In this document: positions 44,547-57,268 of the stretch, in pieces
Position numbering within the stretch: position 1 is the stretch's first letter
Layout of the letters: every line of letters begins with the position of its first letter
Origin: Pollutibacter soli
GTDB lineage: Bacteria; Bacteroidota; Bacteroidia; Chitinophagales; Chitinophagaceae
NCBI GenBank assembly: GCA_029269725.1
Contig: JARJHS010000006.1
Coordinates: forward strand, 62,001 to 126,000
DNA length: 64,000 nucleotides
Direction: 5' to 3'
The notes under the pieces: generated by a model
What the model was told of the DNA's origin: nothing
Database searches by the model: none
The model's input: the letters and a program-made list of their open reading frames with translations, nothing else
Translations under genes and position numbers: made by a program

Positions 44547-45370
44547 TTTTTACCCTGCGATTTACCTGACCATCCCAGTTCAACAGTATTCATCATGCCT
44601 AGAGATGAATGCCACTGAACCGATAAACTAAGGTTGAATCCTTTCAATCGATACCCAGCTGTTCCATTGAAACTTTTTACCTGTGACGAATAGCCGAAAT
44701 AGAAATTCATTTTTTCGTTCAGGAACAGTTTGAACCCGGGACTGATTATCATTCCGGATCTATCCATCCATGCCATCTGAAAAACGGAACTGAGATACTC
44801 GGAAAATGAATATGCCCAGGTTACAGTGATTATAGCAGGAAGCCTGGGACGGGAGTTGTTTTTCGTAAAGGGAATTATGTTGCAGAAGGTAAGTCCGGTT
44901 GTAAATGCAGCATTAATAGCATAGCTGACTCCGATTTCCACAGGAAATAAAGGTTTGGAAGTATAGATACCAGCGGCAGATTTGAAGAAGTTTATTTTCA
45001 GACCTCCGGTCACACCTGGTGCTAACTTCATACCATAACCGAATCCGGCTTGCATTTGACGGAAATTTGCAAGCTGGAAATGATCAAGGGTGGCTATAAA
45101 TGATCCTGATGAAACAGGAAACACAAATGCTATTAAAATTTCCGGAGGTGATTCTTTGAAAAAAAATTTCCGGCAACGAATCAATGCACCTGGCCGATCA
45201 AAAACACCAAGCGCAGCTGGTTGTCTGGATGCACCACTAACACTGCAATGATTGAGCGGGTATGCTTCGGCAACCTGTTGAAAATAACCCAAACCGCCCA
45301 CGGGTTGCTGGCCACGAACAATTGTAATACACATCATCATCCCAAAACACAAGATTTCCTTTCGCATCAT
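44543..45370 (-). CDS. Outer-membrane protein of the PorP/PorQ type (uncertain)
   Basis: A 275-residue exported protein (MMRKEILCFGMMMCITIVRG then Q). Its beta-strand-rich body (FIATLDHFQLANFRQMQAGF, VTGGLKINFFKSAAGIYTS, KMNFYFGYSSQVKSF) resembles small outer-membrane barrels such as PorP/PorQ, but the match is weak. ATGA overlap with the HHH-barrel gene makes a tight two-gene operon, a layout that suggests joint work in the outer membrane. Confidence 0.6.
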   Translation of the reverse strand: MMRKEILCFGMMMCITIVRGQQPVGGLGYFQQVAEAYPLNHCSVSGASRQPAALGVFDRPGALIRCRKFFFKESPPEILIAFVFPVSSGSFIATLDHFQLANFRQMQAGFGYGMKLAPGVTGGLKINFFKSAAGIYTSKPLFPVEIGVSYAINAAFTTGLTFCNIIPFTKNNSRPRLPAIITVTWAYSFSEYLSSVFQMAWMDRSGMIISPGFKLFLNEKMNFYFGYSSQVKSFNGTAGYRLKGFNLSLSVQWHSSLGMMNTVELGWSGKSQGKK

Positions 45371-45420
45371 ACCTAAATATCATACAAGCAAAAGGCGATT
45401 CCATGGGAAAAACAACGGAT

Positions 45421-45451
45421 TTGGGCTGCATTTTTCTTACAGGTAACTTTG
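45421..45451 (+). promoter_or_regulatory. folD promoter: TTG and TAACTTTG
   Basis: TTG (45421-45423) and TAACTTTG (45444-45451) are 20 bases apart, as the Bacteroidota -33/-7 pattern requires. The -7 box ends only 4 bases before the ATG at 45456, so transcription could start at or near the start codon. Confidence 0.65.
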
Positions 45452-45455
45452 CGCC

Positions 45456-46331
45456 ATGCAAATCATGGATGGCAAACATGTTTCCCAGGTAGTAAAAAAT
45501 GACCTTAAGGGAAAAGTTGAATTAAGGAAGAAAAACGGGCTGAAAGTCCCTCACCTGGCAGCAATTCTCGTCGGAAACAACGGAGCAAGTGAAACTTATG
45601 TCGCCTCAAAAGTAAAATCCTGTGCAGAAATCGGTTATATCTCAACCCTCATCAGGCTCGATGCCGATATTTCTGAAGCCGAACTTCTATTCAAAATCAA
45701 TGAGCTGAACGAGGATTTTGACGTTGACGGGATACTTGTCCAGCTTCCCTTACCGAAGCATATTGCTGAACAGAAGGTCATAGAAACCATATTTGCAGAC
45801 AAAGATGTGGACGGTTTTCATCCGGAATCTGTCGGGAGAATGGTGCAGGGTTTACCAACCTACTACCCCGCCACGCCTTTTGGAATTTTATTATTACTGG
45901 AACATTATAAAATTGAGACCGCTGGAAAGCATGCGGTTGTTCTCGGCAGGAGTAATATCGTTGGCAGACCCATCAGCATACTTTTGAATAGAAACAGCTA
46001 TCCTGGAAATTGTACCGTTACCGTTTGCCATTCACATACACATAATCTGAAGGATATTTGCCTGCAGGCAGATATCATTGTTGCTGCACTGGGACGCCCC
46101 GAATTTTTAACAGCTGATATGGTAAAAGATGGTGCAGTTGTTGTAGATGTTGGCATTACCCGGGTGGAGGACAAATCAAAGAAATCAGGTTTTGCCATCA
46201 AAGGTGACGTAAAATATGACGAGGTCGCTCCGAAATGCAGTTTTATCACACCTGTACCTGGTGGCGTCGGCCCAATGACAATAGCCGCATTGTTGATGAA
46301 TACTTATAAAGCCTGCCTTGCAAAAGAGTGA
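45456..46331 (+). CDS. folD: Bifunctional methylenetetrahydrofolate dehydrogenase / cyclohydrolase
   Basis: A 291-residue cytoplasmic enzyme of one-carbon metabolism that turns methylene-THF into formyl-THF. The family landmarks are present: [18 protein letters not shown] (with the catalytic Lys region), [45 protein letters not shown] and [15 protein letters not shown]. Length is normal. The start codon could also be ATG 45465, but 45456 is preferred. queE follows with a 4-base overlap. Confidence 0.95.
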   Translation: MQIMDGKHVSQVVKNDLKGKVELRKKNGLKVPHLAAILVGNNGASETYVASKVKSCAEIGYISTLIRLDADISEAELLFKINELNEDFDVDGILVQLPLPKHIAEQKVIETIFADKDVDGFHPESVGRMVQGLPTYYPATPFGILLLLEHYKIETAGKHAVVLGRSNIVGRPISILLNRNSYPGNCTVTVCHSHTHNLKDICLQADIIVAALGRPEFLTADMVKDGAVVVDVGITRVEDKSKKSGFAIKGDVKYDEVAPKCSFITPVPGGVGPMTIAALLMNTYKACLAKE

Positions 46332-46963
46332 ATAGCGAATTGACTATAGCAGCCATCCAGAATACCACTACCATTCCGGTTATGGAATCGTTCTATACTA
46401 TCCAGGGAGAAGGATATCACCAGGGGCGGGCCGCATGGTTTGTTCGACTTGGCGGCTGCGATGTCGGTTGTATATGGTGTGACGTAAAAGAAAGCTGGAA
46501 CGCCGACGCACACGCGAAAAAAGAAATTGCCGCGATCGTTGCGGAATTAAGACAAGCTCCTACAGGCATTGTGGTGATCACCGGTGGCGAGCCTTTGATG
46601 CATAACCTTGACGGGTTAACAAGGGAATTAAAACTGGAAGGTTATCAGACACATATTGAAACATCAGGTTCGTCTCCATTATCCGGAACCTGGGACTGGA
46701 TTTGTCTTTCACCAAAAAAATTCAAAGCGCCACTGCCAGAAGTCGTTGCGGCTGCCAACGAATTGAAAGTCGTCATTTTTAACATGTCTGATTTTGCCTG
46801 GGCAGAACAATATGCCGCGCAAACAAATCCGGGCTGTAAATTGTATTTACAGCCGGAATGGAGTAAATCTTCCAAATTACTTCCTGCAATCGTCGAATAT
46901 ATCAAGGATCATCCCAAATGGGAACTTTCGCTTCAGATCCATAAATATATTAATGTACCCTGA
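46328..46963 (+). CDS. queE: 7-carboxy-7-deazaguanine synthase (radical SAM)
   Basis: A 211-residue radical-SAM enzyme of queuosine/7-deazaguanine synthesis, acting on 6-carboxytetrahydropterin. The cluster motif is C44-x3-C48-x2-C51 ([11 protein letters not shown]), with [10 protein letters not shown] before it and [13 protein letters not shown] as the SAM site. The start is GTG 46328, overlapping the folD stop (GAGTGA); the next ATG would cut off the conserved SFYTIQGEG lead closely. It is translationally coupled to folD. The other que genes are not here. Confidence 0.9.
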   Translation: MNSELTIAAIQNTTTIPVMESFYTIQGEGYHQGRAAWFVRLGGCDVGCIWCDVKESWNADAHAKKEIAAIVAELRQAPTGIVVITGGEPLMHNLDGLTRELKLEGYQTHIETSGSSPLSGTWDWICLSPKKFKAPLPEVVAAANELKVVIFNMSDFAWAEQYAAQTNPGCKLYLQPEWSKSSKLLPAIVEYIKDHPKWELSLQIHKYINVP

Positions 46964-47014
46964 TCAGCACTAACTGCGAAAATATTACCCTGAAACCAAC
47001 GTTAATTTCCCATC

Positions 47015-48931
47015 ATGCTGAAACCCACATTTGCCATAGTTCTGATCCTTATTGTTTTAGGTGGATATTCCCAGGGCTACAACCCTGACAAAGTCAATAA
47101 AAAAGCAACTGATTTTTACAATGAAGCCATCGCAAAAGCCGAGTCCGGAGCTTACAGGGAGGCAGTCAGGATTCTGGATAATGCAATCGCTGCTGATCCA
47201 AAATTTGTTGATGCCTATTTGTCGAAAGCGGGATTGTTGGGACAGTTGAAAAATTATCGGGGCTCAATTGAATTTTATGAGAAAGCTTTTGCACTCGATT
47301 CAGCATACACACACGACTATAAACTTCCTTACGCAATCAATCTTGCGGGACAGGGTAATTTTGAAGGCGCGCTGAAAGCGATTGATGTATTTCTACTTGA
47401 CACACAACTCAATGAAAAGAGCAAAAAAGCTGCTCTATACAGAAGAAGCAGTTTCTCATTTGCCATTGAACAGAATAAGAAAAAACCTTCACTGAATTAT
47501 GTCTTCGCTCCTAAAAATATGGGAGACAGTATCAATTCAGAAGTATCGGAATATTTTCCTTCTATCACCATCGATGGAAAAACCCTCGTGTATACACGAA
47601 GAGTGAGAAATTTTAATGAAGATTTTTATATCAGTGATTTTGTCAATGGCACCTGGATTAAATCGGAAAGTTTAAGCGGATCAATTAATTCTGACCAGAA
47701 TGAAGGTGCACAAACCATTTCGCAGGATGGGCAGTGGTTGGTTTTTACCGGCTGTAACTTCCCGGATGGCATGGGTAATTGTGATCTTTATTTCTCGATG
47801 CTAACACCAACAGGATGGAGTGAACCACAGAATATGGGCCGAAGGATCAATACCGAATTCTGGGAATCTACACCGTCGCTTTCGCCTGATAAACGTGACC
47901 TGTATTTTTCAAGTAATGTACCGGGCGGTGTTGGAGGAAGCGATATTTATGTAAGTCACCGACTACCCAATGGACAGTGGAGCGCTCCGGAAAATCTTGG
48001 TCCGACTATCAACACTTCCGGTGATGAAAGCTGCCCTTTTATTCATGCAGACAACCAGACTTTATACTTTACCTCGAATGGTCACCTGGGTTATGGCGGT
48101 GATGATCTTTTCATTTCACGTCGCGATGCAGAAGGGAAATGGGGAACGCCAGAAAATCTGGGCTATCCTATCAATACAATCGAAAACGAAGGAAGTCTCA
48201 CGATAGCAGCTGATGGAAAAACAGCTTACTATGCGAGCGACAGATCCGATTCAAAAGGAGGACTGGATATCTACACATTCGAAATGCGTGAAGATGTGCG
48301 TCCTCTCGTTACGCTTTGGGTAGAAGGTAAAGTCTTTGACAAAAAAACAAATAAAGGCCTGCCTTCTGCTGTTGAACTGATTGATCTATCCACAGGATCT
48401 ACAATCAGTAAATTACAAACCGATGAGGAAGGAAATTACCTCACAACATTACCTACCGGTAAAGACTACCTGTTTAATGTAAACCGGAAAGGATACCTGT
48501 TTTATTCCAGGAATTTCCCATTGTCAAGAAACACACCTGATTCAGTTCATCACATCGATATTCCTTTACAGCCAATCGAAGTAAACGCGAACATTGTTCT
48601 CGATAATATCTTCTTCGAAACCAATCAGTATAATCTCAAAAAAGAATCTGTTGCTGAGCTTGATAAAGTTGTTCAGCTTATGAATGAAAATCCAGAGTTG
48701 GTAATACAGATCAATGGCCATACCGATAATGTGGGTAAAGCGGCGGATAATCTTACGCTGTCGAATAACCGCGCCAAAGCTGTCGTGGCATACCTGGTTT
48801 CCAAACAAGTACCTGCAACACGAATGAAGTCAAAAGGATTTGGCTCGACAAAACCAGTCGCTGACAATAATTCGGAAGCTGGCCGGGCCCGAAATCGTCG
48901 TACTGAATTACAGGTTATCGGCGGAAATTAA
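47015..48931 (+). CDS. PorE-like OmpA-family protein (TPR, PD40 propeller, CRD, OmpA)
   Basis: A 638-residue exported protein. After a signal peptide (VLILIVLGGYSQ) come TPR helices (about 30-140, EAIAKAESGAYREAVRILDN), PD40 beta-propeller blades (about 165-425, such as FPSITIDGKTLVYTRR and STPSLSPDKRDLYFSSN), a carboxypeptidase-regulatory-like module (about 435-520) and a C-terminal OmpA peptidoglycan-binding domain (NGHTDNVGKAADNLTLSNNRA). This order equals that of PorE, a periplasmic type IX secretion part that ties the system to peptidoglycan. There is no lipobox cysteine, unlike PorE lipoproteins, so it may be a relative. Its neighbours are housekeeping genes. Confidence 0.8.
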   Translation: MLKPTFAIVLILIVLGGYSQGYNPDKVNKKATDFYNEAIAKAESGAYREAVRILDNAIAADPKFVDAYLSKAGLLGQLKNYRGSIEFYEKAFALDSAYTHDYKLPYAINLAGQGNFEGALKAIDVFLLDTQLNEKSKKAALYRRSSFSFAIEQNKKKPSLNYVFAPKNMGDSINSEVSEYFPSITIDGKTLVYTRRVRNFNEDFYISDFVNGTWIKSESLSGSINSDQNEGAQTISQDGQWLVFTGCNFPDGMGNCDLYFSMLTPTGWSEPQNMGRRINTEFWESTPSLSPDKRDLYFSSNVPGGVGGSDIYVSHRLPNGQWSAPENLGPTINTSGDESCPFIHADNQTLYFTSNGHLGYGGDDLFISRRDAEGKWGTPENLGYPINTIENEGSLTIAADGKTAYYASDRSDSKGGLDIYTFEMREDVRPLVTLWVEGKVFDKKTNKGLPSAVELIDLSTGSTISKLQTDEEGNYLTTLPTGKDYLFNVNRKGYLFYSRNFPLSRNTPDSVHHIDIPLQPIEVNANIVLDNIFFETNQYNLKKESVAELDKVVQLMNENPELVIQINGHTDNVGKAADNLTLSNNRAKAVVAYLVSKQVPATRMKSKGFGSTKPVADNNSEAGRARNRRTELQVIGGN

Positions 48932-49022
48932 TTTTCCGTTTAACCGTCGGAAAAATAACGCCCGGGAAAGTTGTTTTTCACTTTCTCACTTCAGCAGGTT
49001 AGGCTAAACTGCGCCCTGTTGA

Positions 49023-52850
<3,828 letters not shown>

Positions 52851-53067
52851 AATATCTTAATCCAATTCTTATTTGGTTGACTGCAAAGGATTTAAGAATC
52901 TTTAACAATTCCGGTTTCAATAATTATGGGCTGAAATTTTAAAACATTAAATTTACAATGCACTATTATCCCAAGCCACCGGGTATGGTTTTATTTCGTA
53001 CTTAAATCTATTAATTGGAATAATTGTGTCACTGCACAACGAAACCGGTTGTACGGGTGTCAAGCAA

Positions 53068-55683
53068 ATGAAAACAAGTGTGAAAAAATCCCTCTTACTT
53101 TTTGTTTTTTTTGTTTCAGCCTTTTCTTTTTCCTACGCACGACATATTGCTGGGGGTGAGATGTCATATCAGTTTCTGGGAGTAAATGCAAATGGCACTA
53201 CAGCCAATTATCGTTTGATCCTCAAACTTTACAGAGACTGCCAATCAACCGGAGCCCAGCTTGATCCCATAGCATATATTACTATTTATGAGAACAATCT
53301 GAATAGTTCCTCGCCTTTTCAGAATCTGGAGGTACCACTTGCAAATACTAACCTGGTACAGCTTTTAAGTCCGGGTCCATGCATTGATAATGCACCCATC
53401 GTTTGTTACCAGGTGGGCTTTTACTATAAGGATGTTGAATTACCTATCAGTTTAAGGGGGTATACAGTATCATATCAACGCTGTTGCAGGATCGACAACA
53501 TTACCAACGTGATCAATTCTTCCAATGCTGGTGCCACTTACACTGCCACAATTCCTGGCACCATAGTAGCATCTGACGGATATAAAAACAGCACTCCTGT
53601 TTTCAACACAAGTGATACCGTTGTTATCTGTGAAAACAATCCTTTCTACTACAATTTCAGCGCAAAGGATGAGGATAAAGACATGCTGACTTATCAGTTC
53701 GCTCCTGCTTATGATGGTGGTACACAAAACGTTCCTCAGCCTACAGTTGCTACTCCACCGCCGTATCAATCTCTTAGTTATTCCTTCGGTTTTTCTTCTT
53801 CCCAACCCATGGGTCAGAATGTTTCGATAAACTCACAGACGGGTATTGTATCCGGTATTGCTCCAAACGCAGGGATATATGTACTCACGGTGGCAGTGGT
53901 AGAAAGAAGAGATGGACGAATCGTTAATGTGCATCGTAAAGATCTGCACATCAAGGTTGCTCCTTGTACAATTGCAGCTGCAGATCTTCTGCCGCAATAT
54001 GTGAATTGCAATGGCTTCGACCTTACTTTTCAGAACAGAAGCAATAGTCCGCTGATTAAAACCTATCACTGGGATTTTGGCATTGCCGGTCGCGCAGACG
54101 ATACATCAACAGCAGCTATCCCTACTTTTACTTATCCCGATACGGGTGTATATCGGGTAAGACTGATTACCAACAGAGGACAGGATTGTTCTGATACTGC
54201 ATTTTCCGAAGCAAGAATATTTCCTGGCTTCGCGCCGGAGTTTACATTGGCCGGTGGCTGCAAGAACGTTCCGATGCAGTTTTATGATAAATCGACAGCA
54301 ACATATGGACAGGTAAATTTCTGGCAATGGTCGTTCGGATATCCGAATATAAATCCCGGAACATCGGACAGCGCAAATCCGACCTTTGTTTATCCAAACA
54401 CCGGCACTTACCAGGTGCAGTTCATTGTGGGAACGAACAAGGGTTGCAGGGATACTATAGACCGGGCCATCAATGTGCTGGACCGCCCCGTCTTTGAATT
54501 AACCAATGACACGTTGATTTGTACTATCGATACATTACAATTGCAGGCAGTCGGCATCGGTACCTGGCAATGGAGTCCTAACACCGCAATCAGCAATACA
54601 ACAATTCCTAACCCGCTCGTCAGTCCGGATGTACCTACAAAATATTATGTGACACTTACAGCCGCCCCGGGATGTGTTGGTACAGATTCCGTATTTGTTG
54701 ATGTCCGGAGTTTTGTAACATTGAATGCCGGACCGGATACTACCATCTGTCTGACTGATTCAGTAACATTAAGACCAGTAAGTGACGGGCTCGGTTATGT
54801 ATGGACGCCGGCAGCTACCATGAACAATCCGAACATTAAATTTCCTACAACCAAACCAACAGGAAACACAACATATATCGTCACTGCGAACATCGGAAAG
54901 TGTAAAGCCACAGACGAAGTAAATGTCCGCACTGTTCCTTACCCAACCATCGTTGCCAGTGGTGATACTTCAATCTGTTATGGAACTTCCGCTCAATTGA
55001 ATGTAACTGGTGGAATCCGTTATCAGTGGATACCGTCAACAGGTCTGAATCGCACAAATATTCATAATCCAGTTGCGTCACCGCTAACTTCCACCTTGTA
55101 TGCGGTGGGTGGTTATGAGGATAACGGTTGTCCGAAACCGGCATTCGATACTGTAATCGTTGTAGTTATTCCACCGATACCTGCAAATGCAGGAAATGAT
55201 ACCGCCATCGTGGTTGGTCAGCCGCTTCAGCTCAACGCTACCGGAAGTGAATTCTACCAGTGGGTACCACCTACAGGTTTAACCAGTACTTCAATCGCAA
55301 ACCCGATTGCAAATTTAAACGACGACATTACCTATACTGTTCGCGTAAGTTCGCCGGAGGGCTGTTTTGCATTTGACACCATAAATGTCAAAGTATTTAA
55401 AACACCACCGGATATATTTGTACCGACAGCATTCACACCTAATAACGACCGTCTGAATGATATCCTCGTTCCTATTCCGGTAGGTATTGCACGCTACGAC
55501 TATTTCAGGGTCTATAACCGATGGGGGCAACTGGTATTTAGCACCACTTCCGTGGGCCAGGGCTGGGATGGAAAAATCTCCGGCAAAGACCAGGGATCAG
55601 ATACCTATGTCTGGTACGTACAGGGAATAGATTATCTCGGCAAGAAAATTTTCAAGAAAGGATCGACTACACTTATCCGTTAG
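53068..55683 (+). CDS. Large surface protein with PKD repeats and T9SS type B sorting tail
   Basis: An 871-residue exported protein. ATG 53068 (MKTSVKKSLLLFVFFVSAFS) gives a clear signal peptide; the GTG at 53026 is less likely. The N-terminal part RHIAGGEMSYQFLGVNANGT is a conserved start for such Bacteroidota proteins. PKD-type repeats follow (YHWDFGIAGRAD, FWQWSFGYPNIN), then several beta modules of the form NAGPDTTICLTDSVTL and QWIPSTGLN. The last ~85 residues (PDIFVPTAFTPNNDRLNDIL, FRVYNRWGQLVFSTTSVGQGWDG, TLIR) are the gliding-motility-associated CHU_C/type B tail. It should be surface-displayed by the type IX system. Confidence 0.9.
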   Translation: MKTSVKKSLLLFVFFVSAFSFSYARHIAGGEMSYQFLGVNANGTTANYRLILKLYRDCQSTGAQLDPIAYITIYENNLNSSSPFQNLEVPLANTNLVQLLSPGPCIDNAPIVCYQVGFYYKDVELPISLRGYTVSYQRCCRIDNITNVINSSNAGATYTATIPGTIVASDGYKNSTPVFNTSDTVVICENNPFYYNFSAKDEDKDMLTYQFAPAYDGGTQNVPQPTVATPPPYQSLSYSFGFSSSQPMGQNVSINSQTGIVSGIAPNAGIYVLTVAVVERRDGRIVNVHRKDLHIKVAPCTIAAADLLPQYVNCNGFDLTFQNRSNSPLIKTYHWDFGIAGRADDTSTAAIPTFTYPDTGVYRVRLITNRGQDCSDTAFSEARIFPGFAPEFTLAGGCKNVPMQFYDKSTATYGQVNFWQWSFGYPNINPGTSDSANPTFVYPNTGTYQVQFIVGTNKGCRDTIDRAINVLDRPVFELTNDTLICTIDTLQLQAVGIGTWQWSPNTAISNTTIPNPLVSPDVPTKYYVTLTAAPGCVGTDSVFVDVRSFVTLNAGPDTTICLTDSVTLRPVSDGLGYVWTPAATMNNPNIKFPTTKPTGNTTYIVTANIGKCKATDEVNVRTVPYPTIVASGDTSICYGTSAQLNVTGGIRYQWIPSTGLNRTNIHNPVASPLTSTLYAVGGYEDNGCPKPAFDTVIVVVIPPIPANAGNDTAIVVGQPLQLNATGSEFYQWVPPTGLTSTSIANPIANLNDDITYTVRVSSPEGCFAFDTINVKVFKTPPDIFVPTAFTPNNDRLNDILVPIPVGIARYDYFRVYNRWGQLVFSTTSVGQGWDGKISGKDQGSDTYVWYVQGIDYLGKKIFKKGSTTLIR

Positions 55684-55717
55684 CACTCCAATTCAATTGG
55701 TTTTACGGGTTAATTGA

Positions 55718-55737
55718 TTCCGCTTAATTTAGCGGAA
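55718..55737 (+). promoter_or_regulatory. Hairpin touching the SDR start codon
   Basis: TTCCGCT (55718-55724) and AGCGGAA (55731-55737) form a perfect 7-bp stem with a TAATTT loop. The stem ends on the A of the SDR gene's ATG, so it could affect translation, or end the upstream transcript. Confidence 0.45.
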
Positions 55738-56495
55738 TGAACAGAATAGTTTTTGTAACAGGAGCCAGCTCTGGTTTTGGAAAAGCAATCGCCGAAAAAT
55801 TTGCGGCCATTGGCGACCACCTGATCATTACAGCAAGAAGAGGAGATGCATTGCAGTCACTGAAAAAAGATCTTGAAACCAGATTCGGGATCAAAGTATT
55901 ATCTCTTGAATTTGATGTTCGTGATAAAGAAGTTGTATTTAAAACGATTGAAAATCTTCCTGACGAGTGGAAAGAGATCGACATATTGATCAACAATGCA
56001 GGTCTTGCATTGGGGAGAGATAGCTTTGACAGCGCATCGCTTGATGACTGGGAAACGATGATCGATACCAATGTGAAAGGGTTACTGTATGTCTCAAAAG
56101 CCATAATGCCGTTTTTCGTCAGGAGAAACAAGGGCCATATCATCAATATGGGTTCTGTTGCAGCTAAAGAAGTTTATGACAAAGGCAATGTGTACTGCGC
56201 AACAAAAAATGCAGTGGAATCTATCAGTCATTCGATGCGCATCGAATTACTACCGCACCACATAAAAGTTACTGCTATTCATCCGGGTGCCGCAGTAACG
56301 GAATTTTCGATGATTAGATTCAAAGGCGACCAGGAAAAGGCAGATGCTGTATACACAGGCTTCAAACCACTTTCCGCGGAAGACGTTGCCGATACCGTAT
56401 TATATTGCTGTAACCTGCCGGAACATGTGTGTATAAATGACCTGGTGATTACTCCAACCGCCCAGGCGGATGCAATATATATCCACAGGGAATAA
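55737..56495 (+). CDS. Short-chain dehydrogenase/reductase (YdfG-like)
   Basis: A 252-residue NAD(P)-dependent oxidoreductase. The Rossmann motif is T8-GASSGFG, then ILINNAGLALG, and the catalytic Y153-x3-K157 (YCATK) after a GSVAAKE serine motif. The sequence DWETMIDTNVKGLLYVSKAIMP and the length fit the YdfG group (serine/3-hydroxy acid dehydrogenase). The true substrate is not known. ATG 55737 is the natural start. Confidence 0.9.
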   Translation: MNRIVFVTGASSGFGKAIAEKFAAIGDHLIITARRGDALQSLKKDLETRFGIKVLSLEFDVRDKEVVFKTIENLPDEWKEIDILINNAGLALGRDSFDSASLDDWETMIDTNVKGLLYVSKAIMPFFVRRNKGHIINMGSVAAKEVYDKGNVYCATKNAVESISHSMRIELLPHHIKVTAIHPGAAVTEFSMIRFKGDQEKADAVYTGFKPLSAEDVADTVLYCCNLPEHVCINDLVITPTAQADAIYIHRE

Positions 56496-56570
56496 TTTTA
56501 GTAGTCACAGATTCGTTTCTCAGGAATAGCTCCGCGATGGCAAGGACAAATGTGGAGAAAAGAACCTGCT

Positions 56571-57053
56571 ATGAAAAAACTGCAATTATTAACACTCATG
56601 GTCTTTATAGGCAGTTCACTTACTGCACAGGACGACGTAATACGTATTCGCAATTGCTCCGACAGTGCAATCACAAGACAAGCCGACAGTATTCGAACAG
56701 AATTACTTGCTGGTGGATTTAAGATGGTTCGAGAGGCCATGGTCGGCATGGAAAGCGAATACGAATTGCCAATCATTGTACCGCTTACAGGCGGAGAATG
56801 GTACCAGATCGTTTTCATCGGCAATCTGACATCGAAATTATACGAAGTGAGAATGTACGACTATGGAGAGAAGCAGGTCGTATACAAAAAGAATCAAAGC
56901 GGGGAGAATATAATTCACTACTCATACCTTCCGGTATCTTCCCAGCACCACATGATCAAACCATTGCAGGTGAATAAGAAACAGAAAAAGAATCTCTGCG
57001 GGTGCGTGATGTTACTGCAGAAGCAAGTGACTAAGGTTGAACGTGGAACGTAA
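56571..57053 (+). CDS. Small secreted protein, unknown function
   Basis: A 160-residue protein. ATG 56571 gives a signal peptide (MKKLQLLTLMVFIGSSLTAQ); the frame from 56550 adds only a few residues. The mature part has a helical segment (DSIRTELLAGGFKMVREA) and beta segments (EWYQIVFIGNLTSKLYEVRMYDYGEKQVV). No family is recognised. Its stop TAA 57051-57053 is inside a heptad repeat, so the last residues (VERGT) are repeat-encoded. Confidence 0.65.
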   Translation: MKKLQLLTLMVFIGSSLTAQDDVIRIRNCSDSAITRQADSIRTELLAGGFKMVREAMVGMESEYELPIIVPLTGGEWYQIVFIGNLTSKLYEVRMYDYGEKQVVYKKNQSGENIIHYSYLPVSSQHHMIKPLQVNKKQKKNLCGCVMLLQKQVTKVERGT

Positions 57054-57073
57054 AACGTTAAACGTTAAACGTG
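57041..57073. repeat. Heptad repeat at the end of the small secreted gene
   Basis: ACGTGGA, ACGTAAA, ACGTTAA, ACGTTAA and a partial ACGTG, an exact 7-base period. The stop codon of the upstream gene falls in the second unit. CAGCAGGTCC follows at 57087-57096. Confidence 0.85.
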
Positions 57074-57233
57074 TCCTTTCGCGGTGCAGCAGGTCCTGCA
57101 AACACCATTAGTTTTGTATTCACTCTAAGACTTTTATTAAGATCGGGCTTAACTCATTCTAACGTTTTCTAAAATAACTTTTTCGAAAAAGCTATTTTAT
57201 GAATACTTCAAAGGATATTTTACGCATAGGTCA

Positions 57234-57268
57234 GCGTTTTACGTTTGACGTTCTACCTTAAACTTCTA
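57234..57268. repeat. Heptad repeat running into the sprA stop codon
   Basis: GCGTTTT, ACGTTTG, ACGTTCT, ACCTTAA and ACTTCTA, five consecutive 7-mers. The last overlaps the sprA TAG (57266-57268 on the minus strand). In complement, the first three resemble the tract at 57041-57073, so the two form an imperfect inverted pair around a 160-base gap. Confidence 0.8.
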
